From assembly GCA_029065825.1 (NCBI GenBank), contig JAIEHQ010000046.1:1-11538 (forward strand): a stretch of 11,538 nucleotides of DNA, read 5' to 3'. Source of the stretch: Alistipes sp. (GTDB lineage: Bacteria; Bacteroidota; Bacteroidia; Bacteroidales; Rikenellaceae). The notes beneath the pieces are model-generated. The model was not told where the DNA came from. It saw only the letters and a program-made list of their open reading frames with translations, and did not search any database. Made by a program: the position numbers and the translations under genes. Position 1 is the first letter of the stretch; every line of letters starts with the position of its first letter. Below, one piece after another: positions 1 through 5,296 of the stretch.

Positions 1-147
1 ATCCCATAATTCGGGCGGTACGGAGATCTTCGCACTGAACTGGGCGATACTTCCGTTGACCGTAATGCGGCCCATGACGGGAACGACTTTTTGGACTTTG
101 TTTTTGTCTCTTTTCAGATAAAAGAGCACTTTGAATGTACTGCGCAT
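1..147 (-). CDS. Tyrosine-type site-specific recombinase/integrase, N-terminal fragment (runs off the left edge)
   Basis: Read on the minus strand from an ATG at 147, the frame stays open for 49 codons to base 1. The peptide begins MRSTFKVLFYLKRDKNK, continues with VPVMGRITVNG, and ends at VPPELWD. This is the N-terminal arm-type DNA-binding domain seen at the start of Bacteroidota tyrosine recombinases from conjugative and mobilizable elements. The core-binding domain and the catalytic Arg/His/Tyr residues would lie beyond the window, so activity cannot be judged. Such enzymes insert, excise or invert DNA through a covalent tyrosine intermediate. A well-placed promoter lies upstream (169-200), giving a leader of about 15 bases and supporting this start. 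The gene is transcribed out of the window. It may belong to an integrated element, or it could instead be an invertase controlling a nearby locus. Confidence 0.85.
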   Translation of the reverse strand, partial: MRSTFKVLFYLKRDKNKVQKVVPVMGRITVNGSIAQFSAKISVPPELWD

Positions 148-168
148 ACACTCTGCTTTTTCGTGGGA

Positions 169-200
169 CAAATTTAATTCCGGCAGAGTCGAATGTCAAG
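169..200 (-). promoter_or_regulatory. Promoter of the integrase gene
   Basis: On the minus strand there is a -7 box TAAATTTG (plus-strand 169-176), which fits the Bacteroidota consensus TAnnTTTG. A TTG within CTTGAC (plus-strand 195-200) lies 20 bases upstream of it. The predicted transcript start is near 162, about 15 bases before the ATG at 147. Confidence 0.6.
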
Positions 201-252
201 ACGAATACCAACGCAAGATTATGAATATCAATAATATAAAGCAATACAAAGC

Positions 253-298
253 AAAATAAACGAGGTAACGATTTGGAAACCGAAACCTCGTTTATTTT
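253..298. terminator. Bidirectional hairpin terminator
   Basis: The perfect 14-base arms AAAATAAACGAGGT (253-266) and ACCTCGTTTATTTT (285-298) pair with each other. Inside them TTTGG (272-276) can pair with CCGAA (280-284) around an AAA loop. The A-rich left end and T-rich right end allow termination on either strand. It lies 154 bases downstream of the rubrerythrin stop on the minus strand, so it can end that transcript and insulate the integrase promoter from read-through. Confidence 0.65.
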
Positions 299-341
299 CA
301 CATTATCTCGCCGTTCCCGGCAAAAGCCTCAATAGAATAGC

Positions 342-376
342 ATTGCAAAATACACTAATAATCAATTGTTTGCAAT
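342..376. repeat. Short inverted repeat ATTGCAAA / TTTGCAAT
   Basis: ATTGCAAA at 342-349 and TTTGCAAT at 369-376 are perfect reverse complements separated by 19 bases. Part of the left copy overlaps GCAAAATA (345-352), which also occurs at 251-258. In AT-rich DNA next to a recombinase these could be recombinase or accessory-protein binding sites, but 8-base repeats can also arise by chance here. Confidence 0.3.
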
Positions 377-397
377 ATTTCACACTACCGATCTATT

Positions 398-406
398 GGG
401 GGGGGG
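398..406 (+). repeat. G9 homopolymer tract beside the possible element boundary
   Basis: Nine consecutive G at 398-406 form, in their last four bases, part of the left arm of the hairpin at 403-423. This is the only other G run of this length in the window. It lies outside any supported gene, so length changes would not shift a reading frame. Confidence 0.9.
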
Positions 407-430
407 TCCTGAAAAGGAACCCCGTTTTTT
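403..430 (+). terminator. Plus-strand hairpin with T6 tail
   Basis: GGGGTCC (403-409) pairs with GGAACCCC (416-423) around a six-base loop with one bulged A, followed by G and six T (425-430). This is an intrinsic-terminator shape for plus-strand transcription, yet no plus-strand gene lies upstream in the window. On the minus strand, where rubrerythrin is read, the hairpin is followed by C residues and not by a T run, so it is a poor terminator in that direction. Confidence 0.5.
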
Positions 431-451
431 CCGCTGCGGAAAGGTCCGGCG

Positions 452-1006
452 CTATTTCTCGAAGTAGCGCTTGTAGAGACCCTGGAAACCGGAGCCGTGA
501 CGCGCCTCGTCCTTGGCCATCTCGTGCACGGTGTCGTGTACGGCATCCAGATTCTGCTCCTTGGCCAGACGGGCCAGACGCATCTTGTCCTCGCAGGCAC
601 CGCACTCGGCATTCATCCGCTTGTAGAGGTTGGTCTTGGTGTCCCAGACGATATCGCCGATCAGCTCGGCGAACTTCGAAGCGTGCTCGGCCTCCTCCCA
701 CGCATAACGCTTGAAAGCCTCGGCGATCTCGGGATAACCCTCGCGATCGGCCTGACGGGCCATCGCCAGATACTGTCCCACCTCGGAGCACTCGCCCATG
801 AAGTGGTTGTTCAGCCCCTCCCACAATTCGGGGCTGGCACCCCGGCCGTCGCCCAGCTTGTGCTCGGTCACGAAATCCAGGTTGCCGCTCTTCTCTTCGA
901 CTTCGACGAACTTATCCTTGCCCACCTTGCACATCGGGCACTGCTCGGGTGCCTCGGGACCTTCATGAATGTACCCGCATACGGTACAACGCCATTTTTT
1001 TGCCAT
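452..1006 (-). CDS. Rubrerythrin with N-terminal rubredoxin domain (reverse-rubrerythrin order)
   Basis: This 184-residue cytoplasmic protein has a rubredoxin-like Fe(SCys)4 domain at residues 1-36, with C7, C10, C23 and C26 in two CxxC pairs. A ferritin-like four-helix diiron domain follows, from about residue 55 to 184. Plausible diiron ligands are visible: E72/E75, the E105-x-x-H108 motif, E134/E139, and E167-x-x-H170. Rubredoxin first and diiron domain second is the reverse of classical rubrerythrin. Family members reduce hydrogen peroxide to water with electrons passed through the rubredoxin iron, protecting anaerobes from oxygen. All four cysteines and both ExxH motifs are intact, so it should be active. 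It appears monocistronic: a -7 box lies at 1050-1057 and a terminator hairpin at 253-298. The start is fixed by the MAKKWRCTVCGY beginning typical of the family. Confidence 0.95.
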   Translation of the reverse strand: MAKKWRCTVCGYIHEGPEAPEQCPMCKVGKDKFVEVEEKSGNLDFVTEHKLGDGRGASPELWEGLNNHFMGECSEVGQYLAMARQADREGYPEIAEAFKRYAWEEAEHASKFAELIGDIVWDTKTNLYKRMNAECGACEDKMRLARLAKEQNLDAVHDTVHEMAKDEARHGSGFQGLYKRYFEK

Positions 1007-1049
1007 AATCTGTCTGTTTATTAAAGGTTATGTGATCTTCTTCGTTACG

Positions 1050-1057
1050 CAAAGATA
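1050..1057 (-). promoter_or_regulatory. -7 box of the rubrerythrin promoter
   Basis: TATCTTTG on the minus strand matches TAnnTTTG exactly and lies 43 bases upstream of the rubrerythrin ATG. No TTTG is visible at the usual 19-21 base spacing, so the -33 element is weak or an activator is needed. No PerR- or OxyR-type site could be assigned by eye. Confidence 0.5.
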
Positions 1058-1121
1058 GATAATTTCCGCCGATCCGCGGCACGATCGCGATCAGTTATTC
1101 AAATACACCGATCAGCAAAAA

Positions 1122-2045
1122 CTATATCTGCGGCCCAAGCGCCTCCCGCAGCGCGTGTTCGACTTCGGATACCGAGAAGACATCCTTGAGCAGAACACGC
1201 TTCTCTCCATCGAGCAGGTAGAGCGAGGGGATCGCCCGCAGGTCGTACAGCTCCTCCCCGGCGATCGCCTGCGCAGGGTCGCAGCCGTACACCCACTCCC
1301 GGGGCATCTGCCCGGCATGGGCACGCCACGCCCCGAGGTCCGCATCGGGATAGAGCGCGAGCACGGCGAGCCTCCCCGCACGCACGAGCCGTCCGATGAG
1401 CGGCGAGGCGAGCAGTTCCTCCCGAAGCCGAGCGCACATGCCGCAGTCGGGGTTGTTGAAGAACAGCAGCGTGAAATCGGCACGCAGGTCGTACAGCCTG
1501 CCGCAGCGTCCCGAAAGCTCCATGTAGCGGAAATCGGCCGCAGCGGTGCCCCGCCGGTTCCTGCGGATCAACCGCAGATCGTGCTCCGGAGCCATCTTCT
1601 CCCACCTGTCGAGCAGCGGGCTGCGCACGAGCGCCTCCAGTACGGGCGCATAGAGTTCGTCGCTGCGCAGCGGCGAATTGGGATCGTAGAGGATTCTTTC
1701 GCACAGGGAGGCGAAACAGAGCAGCATCGCCTTCGACCCCGAGGCCCGCTCCATCAGGCGGGCCATCGCCGCCGGATCCTCGGGCGAGGAGCAGAGCGCC
1801 ACATAGTCGCGCACGGCACGCAGCAGCCCTGGCGCATCGCCCGCAGCGCCGCGAAGCGTATCCGCAAAATCGAACCCGTCCCAGAAATGCTCCTTGAGAT
1901 AACCGGACCGCTCCCCGGCGGAAACCGCCGGCGCAGAGTCCCGGACAGGGGAAGCGGCATCCGCCCCGCCCTCCGGCGCAGGCCGCCCGGAGCGGCAGGC
2001 CGCCGCGCCGAGCCAAAGCAGCAGGCAAAGAAAAAAACGTCGCAT
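1122..2045 (-). CDS. DUF5106-type lipoprotein with thioredoxin-like C-terminal domain
   Basis: This 307-residue protein starts with a lipoprotein signal, MRRFFLCLLLWLGAAAC, whose lipobox cysteine is C17. It is therefore probably anchored in the envelope facing the periplasm. Residues about 48-175 (starting GYLKEHFWDGFDFADT) resemble the helical DUF5106 domain found before thioredoxin folds in Bacteroidota. Residues about 185-305 form a thioredoxin-like domain with NPDCGMC (C201 and C204, a CxxC pair) after the hydrophobic strand FTLLFFN, and a probable cis-proline at AIPSLYLLD (P273). It may therefore be a periplasmic thiol oxidoreductase, with its substrate unknown. It has its own promoter at 2083-2090 and no obvious terminator before rubrerythrin 115 bases downstream. 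The DUF5106 assignment is from memory of the family pattern, not a search. Confidence 0.8.
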   Translation of the reverse strand: MRRFFLCLLLWLGAAACRSGRPAPEGGADAASPVRDSAPAVSAGERSGYLKEHFWDGFDFADTLRGAAGDAPGLLRAVRDYVALCSSPEDPAAMARLMERASGSKAMLLCFASLCERILYDPNSPLRSDELYAPVLEALVRSPLLDRWEKMAPEHDLRLIRRNRRGTAAADFRYMELSGRCGRLYDLRADFTLLFFNNPDCGMCARLREELLASPLIGRLVRAGRLAVLALYPDADLGAWRAHAGQMPREWVYGCDPAQAIAGEELYDLRAIPSLYLLDGEKRVLLKDVFSVSEVEHALREALGPQI

Positions 2046-2082
2046 GAATTTTTTCGTCTCTCCACACCGGAAAAACTCCCCG

Positions 2083-2090
2083 CAAAAGTA
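2083..2090 (-). promoter_or_regulatory. -7 box for the DUF5106-type lipoprotein
   Basis: TACTTTTG on the minus strand fits TAnnTTTG and sits 37 bases upstream of the ATG at 2045. No good -33 element is visible. It is divergent from the mscS promoter at 2122-2151, so about 135 bases serve both genes. Confidence 0.45.
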
Positions 2091-2121
2091 GTGAAAAAAG
2101 GGCGTGCCGGGGAGCGAATGG

Positions 2122-2151
2122 TTGCGAATCGTCGTTTTTTAACTAAATTTG
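2122..2151 (+). promoter_or_regulatory. Promoter of the mscS cluster
   Basis: TTG at 2122-2124 is followed after exactly 19 bases by TAAATTTG at 2144-2151, a close match to the Bacteroidota TTTG-N19-TAnnTTTG promoter. The predicted transcript start is near 2158, leaving a leader of about 23 A-rich bases before the ATG at 2181. This position argues that the longer open frame upstream is not translated. Confidence 0.65.
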
Positions 2152-2180
2152 TCGCCGTACAAAACCAAAAAACCGAATAC

Positions 2181-3110
2181 ATGCAAACTCTCTTCATGCG
2201 GTTTCTCCTGACTGCAACGGAACAGACCGAAAAACTGATCCTGCCCGACAGCGTCCAGAAGGCGAAATTCGCCGAGACGGTCGATAAGTTCATCCACATG
2301 GACTACCAGAAGGTGCTGACCGACCTGGTGTCGCAAAGCATCTGGGTCGTACTGAAGCTGGTGCTCGCCCTGGCGATCTACATGGCCGGCCGCTGGCTGA
2401 TAAAACGCATCCTCAAACTGCTCGCAGCGGCATTCGAGCGGCGTGCGGTCGATCGGTCGCTGCAGACGTTCCTGCGCAACCTGGTCAAAGTCGTCTGCTA
2501 CATCCTGCTCTTCCTCTTCATCGTCCAGGTGCTCGGCGTGAACACCACCTCGATCGTCGCACTGCTGGCATCGGCCGGACTGGCCGTCGGCATGGCCCTG
2601 AGCGGCACGCTCCAGAACTTCGCGGGCGGCGTGATGATCCTGCTGCTCAAGCCCTACCGGGTCGGCGACTTCATCTCGGCGCAGGGACAGTCGGGTACCG
2701 TCGAGGAGATCATGCTCTTCTCGACCCGCATCACGACCGCCGACCGGCAGGTAATCTTCATCCCCAACAGCTCGATCGCCACCTCCATCATCGACAACTA
2801 CTCGCTCTCGCCCCTGCGGCGCGTCGATTGGACGGTCAGCATCTCCTACGGCGACGACGTGGAGACGGCGCGCGCCGCAATCCTCGAGCTGCTCGCCCAG
2901 GACACCCGCGTGATGCGCGACCCCGCACCGGCGGTGCACGTCGCCGCCCTGGCCGAAGCCTCGGTCAATCTGAGCGTGCGTGCCTGGTGCTCCAACGCCG
3001 ACTACTGGGACCTCTTTTTCGCCATGAACGAGCGCTTCTACAAGATCCTTCCGCAAAAGGGCGTCCGCTTCCCCTACCCCCAGCTGGATGTTCATCTGAC
3101 CAGAGACTAA
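2181..3110 (+). CDS. mscS: Small-conductance mechanosensitive channel, MscS family
   Basis: With the start at 2181 the protein has 309 residues, close to other Bacteroidota MscS proteins. Three membrane segments lie at about 50-72, 100-119 and 122-157. The third is the pore helix, with the Gly/Ala-rich stretch LLASAGLAVGMALSGTLQNF followed by AGGVMILLLKPYRVGDFI. The cytoplasmic beta domain and vestibule follow (SGTVEEI, IPNSSI, DNYS, RRVDW). The C-terminus carries the family signature FPYPQLDVHL. The channel sits in the inner membrane as a heptamer and opens under membrane tension to release solutes during hypo-osmotic shock. The frame is open far upstream (to 1155), but that part is antisense to the lipoprotein gene. 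The promoter at 2122-2151 and the homologous N-terminus favour ATG 2181; ATG 2196 is an alternative. It leads a probable three-gene operon. Confidence 0.93.
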   Translation: MQTLFMRFLLTATEQTEKLILPDSVQKAKFAETVDKFIHMDYQKVLTDLVSQSIWVVLKLVLALAIYMAGRWLIKRILKLLAAAFERRAVDRSLQTFLRNLVKVVCYILLFLFIVQVLGVNTTSIVALLASAGLAVGMALSGTLQNFAGGVMILLLKPYRVGDFISAQGQSGTVEEIMLFSTRITTADRQVIFIPNSSIATSIIDNYSLSPLRRVDWTVSISYGDDVETARAAILELLAQDTRVMRDPAPAVHVAALAEASVNLSVRAWCSNADYWDLFFAMNERFYKILPQKGVRFPYPQLDVHLTRD

Positions 3111-3128
3111 CCGCCACGGAAAAAGATC

Positions 3129-3575
3129 ATGTCCGCAAACCTCATGAGCGCAAAAAAGTTATTCCTGCTGCTGGCTTGCAGCACGCTGCTCCTCGGCTCC
3201 TGCAGTTGGGAGAAGGAGATCGGCCCGGAGTACTACACCTATCCGCTGGTCGGCGACGAACTCTCGACTCCCGAGGGACGCGTGCCCTCGACCGAGAAGG
3301 TTACCGTCCAGGCCAACGTCCGCAACCGGTACGGCGACTTCTACGTGCAGGTAAAATACGACGTAGTGTGGACCGACGACAACGGCAACGAACAGACCAA
3401 GCAGCAAAGCTCCTCGATCCGCTATTACGACGCGACCGATGCCACGATATTCTACACCGCCACCCTGCCCCGGCAGAATCCGGGATGCACGGTCTATTGG
3501 AGCATCGTGGCGACCAACGAATACGGATTGACGACAGCGACCACGCCCAGAAGCTACACGGTCTATCAACCATGA
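3129..3575 (+). CDS. Small putative lipoprotein of unknown function
   Basis: This is a 148-residue protein, or 143 if it starts at the second Met (3144), which gives a more standard signal, MSAKKLFLLLACSTLLLGSC. The lipobox LLGSC places the acylated cysteine at residue 25 of the longer form, so an envelope lipoprotein is expected. The mature part is rich in Tyr, Thr and Val with alternating strand-like segments (VTVQANVRNRYGDFYVQVKYDVVW, shown here only by its ends VTVQANV and KYDVVW, then SSIRYYDATDATIFYTATL, then TVYWSIVATNEYG). It looks like one compact Ig- or fibronectin-like beta sandwich. I do not recognise the family. It begins 18 bases after the mscS stop with no terminator between, so the two are probably co-transcribed, which suggests but does not show an envelope-stress connection. 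Confidence 0.75.
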   Translation: MSANLMSAKKLFLLLACSTLLLGSCSWEKEIGPEYYTYPLVGDELSTPEGRVPSTEKVTVQANVRNRYGDFYVQVKYDVVWTDDNGNEQTKQQSSSIRYYDATDATIFYTATLPRQNPGCTVYWSIVATNEYGLTTATTPRSYTVYQP

Positions 3576-3611
3576 GCAAACGAACATTCAATTAAAATAA
3601 GCAATAATATT

Positions 3612-4019
3612 ATGGAACTGAAGGAAATACTGGCCATCTCCGGCCAACCGGGACTTTACAAATACGTAGCGCAATCGACGCGCGGCGTGATCGTCGAATC
3701 GCTCCTCGACGGCAAGCGGATGAATGCGGCGAGCAATTCGAAGGTAAGCGCGCTGACCGAAATCTCGATCTTCACGGAGGGAGACGACATTCCCCTGGCC
3801 GAGGTGTTCTCGAAAATCTACGCCCACACCGGCGGCAAGGAGGCGATCAGCCACAAGGAGTCGCCCGAGGCACTCAAGGCCTATTTCGCCGAGGTGCTTC
3901 CCGAGTACGACCGCGAGCGGGTGCACGTCTCCGACATGAAAAAGGTTTTTTCCTGGTTCAACATTCTGGTCGGAGCGGGATTTACCGAATTCAAGCTCCC
4001 GGAGGAGACTGAGGAGTAG
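3612..4019 (+). CDS. DUF5606 domain protein
   Basis: This 135-residue soluble protein has no signal peptide or membrane segment. It opens with MELKEILAISGQPGLYKYV and continues with GVIVESLLDGKR and PLAEVFSKIY. It then reads AYFAEVLPEYDRERVHVSDMKK in two adjoining parts (AYFAEVLPEYDRE, then RVHVSDMKK), and ends with SWFNILVGAGFTEF and an acidic tail. These are the conserved blocks of the Bacteroidota DUF5606 family: a small N-terminal beta domain that is probably barrel-like, then a helical part. Its biochemical role is unknown. It starts 36 bases after the lipoprotein stop, with an A/T-rich leader and no clear promoter or Shine-Dalgarno, so it is probably the last gene of the mscS operon, before the terminator at 4066-4109. 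The family name rests on remembered homologues. Confidence 0.85.
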   Translation: MELKEILAISGQPGLYKYVAQSTRGVIVESLLDGKRMNAASNSKVSALTEISIFTEGDDIPLAEVFSKIYAHTGGKEAISHKESPEALKAYFAEVLPEYDRERVHVSDMKKVFSWFNILVGAGFTEFKLPEETEE

Positions 4020-4065
4020 TCGAAGAAAATCCGCGCAACCCCTGTTTGCGAAGAGTTGCGGGCAG

Positions 4066-4109
4066 AACGAAAATCGGCGACCGAAACATTTCGGCCGCCG
4101 ATTTTCGTT
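4066..4109. terminator. Strong bidirectional terminator
   Basis: AACGAAAATCGGCG (4066-4079) pairs perfectly with CGCCGATTTTCGTT (4096-4109). Inside, CCGAAA (4081-4086) pairs with TTTCGG (4089-4094) around a two-base gap, so the RNA folds into a very long hairpin with a T-rich tail (TTTTCGTTTTAT). It lies between two convergent genes, DUF5606 (+) and the glycosyltransferase (-), and can end both transcripts. Confidence 0.85.
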
Positions 4110-4128
4110 TTATCGCACAGGGATTCCC

Positions 4129-5277
4129 CTACCCGCAACTGTCGCAAACCAAGCGGTAGAGCTTGACGATCCGGTCGCACATACGTTCCCAGGAGAACCG
4201 TTTTTTCTCCTCCCGCATGTTCTCCCGAAACTCGGCGAGCAGCTCCTCGTCCCAGATATCGGAAACGGCCCGCGCGATCTCGCGCTCCTCGGGAGCGCAG
4301 ACGAACCCCACCCGGCCGTCGGGAACGATCTCGGGCAGTCCGCCCACCTCCGTCACGACCATCGGCAGGTCGAAATGGTAGGCGATCTGCGTCACGCCGC
4401 TCTGCGTCGCGGTCCGGTAAGGCAGAATCAGAAAGTCGGCTGCCGAGAAGTAGTAGCGGACCGAAGCGTCGTCGATAAAACGGTCGTGCAGCACCACATC
4501 CTCCTGCAGGCCGTTATCGGCGATCTGGCGCAGGTACTTCTCTTTCGGCACGTAGAACTCGCCCGCGACGATCAGCCGGCGGCCCTCCGCCCCGCCCTCG
4601 CGCTTGAGACGCATCCAGGCATCGAGCAGCAGATCGAGTCCCTTGTAATCGCGGACCAGGCCGAAGAAGAGGGCGTAGCGCATCGCGGGATCCAGCCCCA
4701 GCCGCCCGCACGCCTCCGCACGTCCGACCTTCTCCCCGAAGTTATCGAAAAGCGGATGAGGCGAGAAGAGCGCCGGCACCTGCGTATAGCGCCGCAGTTC
4801 GCCGCGCACCTGGTCCGACATGTAGATGAACCCGTCCACCGCACCGAGAAAATAGCGGTTCAGCGGACGATCGACCCAATGATGCTCGTGCGGTTCGACG
4901 TTGTCGATCTGACAGAGAATACGGGTCCTCCCGTTGCGGCGGGCGATGCGCGCGATCGTCCCGAAACAGGGGGCCATAAAGGGAGTCCAGTACTTCAACA
5001 GCACGAAATCGGGCGCTTCGCGCCGGATCTTCCGCCCCACCGCGATCCAGTTGAAGGGATTGACCGTATTGACGCAACGCACGATGCGCAGATCCTCGGG
5101 AGCCGGGTCGGTAACCGTCTGGCTCTTGCCCGGAAAAAGGAAACGGGGGTACTGCACCGTGAAGGTTTTGATCTCGACCCGATCGCCCCGATGCAGGAAG
5201 ACCCGCGCCATGATCTGCATGATCGACGCGAGTCCTCCTCGATACGGATGCGCAGGCCCCAGGATACAAATTTTCAT
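4129..5277 (-). CDS. Glycosyltransferase, GT4-like (GT-B fold)
   Basis: This 382-residue cytoplasmic enzyme has an N-terminal Rossmann domain starting MKICILGPAHPYRGG, where the Gly-rich loop typical of GT-B acceptor domains is visible. The C-terminal nucleotide-sugar domain includes YALFFGLVRDYKGLDLLLDA (residues 201-220), LIVAGEFY (235-242), the DFLILPYRTATQSG stretch (281-294) and TEVGGLPEIV (309-318). The family transfers a sugar from a nucleotide donor to lipid, polysaccharide or protein acceptors. Donor and acceptor cannot be told from sequence. The usual E-x7-E pair is not visible: that position reads PYRTATQSGVTQIAY, as in some Bacteroidota GT4 relatives. The gene begins 19 bases after the dsbD stop and probably shares its transcript, ending at the terminator 4066-4109. 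Confidence 0.9.
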   Translation of the reverse strand: MKICILGPAHPYRGGLASIMQIMARVFLHRGDRVEIKTFTVQYPRFLFPGKSQTVTDPAPEDLRIVRCVNTVNPFNWIAVGRKIRREAPDFVLLKYWTPFMAPCFGTIARIARRNGRTRILCQIDNVEPHEHHWVDRPLNRYFLGAVDGFIYMSDQVRGELRRYTQVPALFSPHPLFDNFGEKVGRAEACGRLGLDPAMRYALFFGLVRDYKGLDLLLDAWMRLKREGGAEGRRLIVAGEFYVPKEKYLRQIADNGLQEDVVLHDRFIDDASVRYYFSAADFLILPYRTATQSGVTQIAYHFDLPMVVTEVGGLPEIVPDGRVGFVCAPEEREIARAVSDIWDEELLAEFRENMREEKKRFSWERMCDRIVKLYRLVCDSCG

Positions 5278-5296
5278 CCCAGCCGGCGATTTCGTT

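Larger units (their letters stand above)
148..451. other. Gene-free AT-rich stretch; possible end of an integrated element
   Basis: No convincing gene lies between the integrase start and the rubrerythrin stop. To about 390 the stretch is clearly richer in A and T than the genes to its right. It contains the integrase promoter, a long perfect hairpin (253-298), an 8-base inverted repeat (342-376), two copies of GCAAAATA (251-258 and 345-352), a nine-G run (398-406) and a second hairpin with a T tail (403-430). Recombinase next to AT-rich repeat-bearing DNA fits an element terminus with attachment and binding sites. No tRNA target or flanking direct repeat can be identified from this window alone. 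Confidence 0.5.

Noticed and set aside
148..400. CRISPR array or tRNA attachment gene
   Set aside because: No regularly spaced repeats and no tRNA-like cloverleaf sequence are seen in the gene-free region.
431..447. Small palindrome near TTTCCGCTGCGGAAA
   Set aside because: The stem is short and on the minus strand is followed by A residues, not T, so it does not look like the rubrerythrin terminator.
1083..1092. Palindrome GATCGCGATC between the lipoprotein and rubrerythrin genes
   Set aside because: A ten-base palindrome without a T tail, conserved context or known operator match is not enough for a call.
1155..2180. A long plus-strand open frame continuous with mscS that would give a 651-residue protein
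   Set aside because: It is antisense to the DUF5106-type lipoprotein gene, has Arg/Pro/His-rich low-complexity content typical of GC-rich shadows, and lies upstream of the mscS promoter at 2122-2151.
2139..3095. A 318-codon minus-strand open frame
   Set aside because: It is fully antisense to mscS, with Asp/His/Glu-rich composition and no family resemblance.
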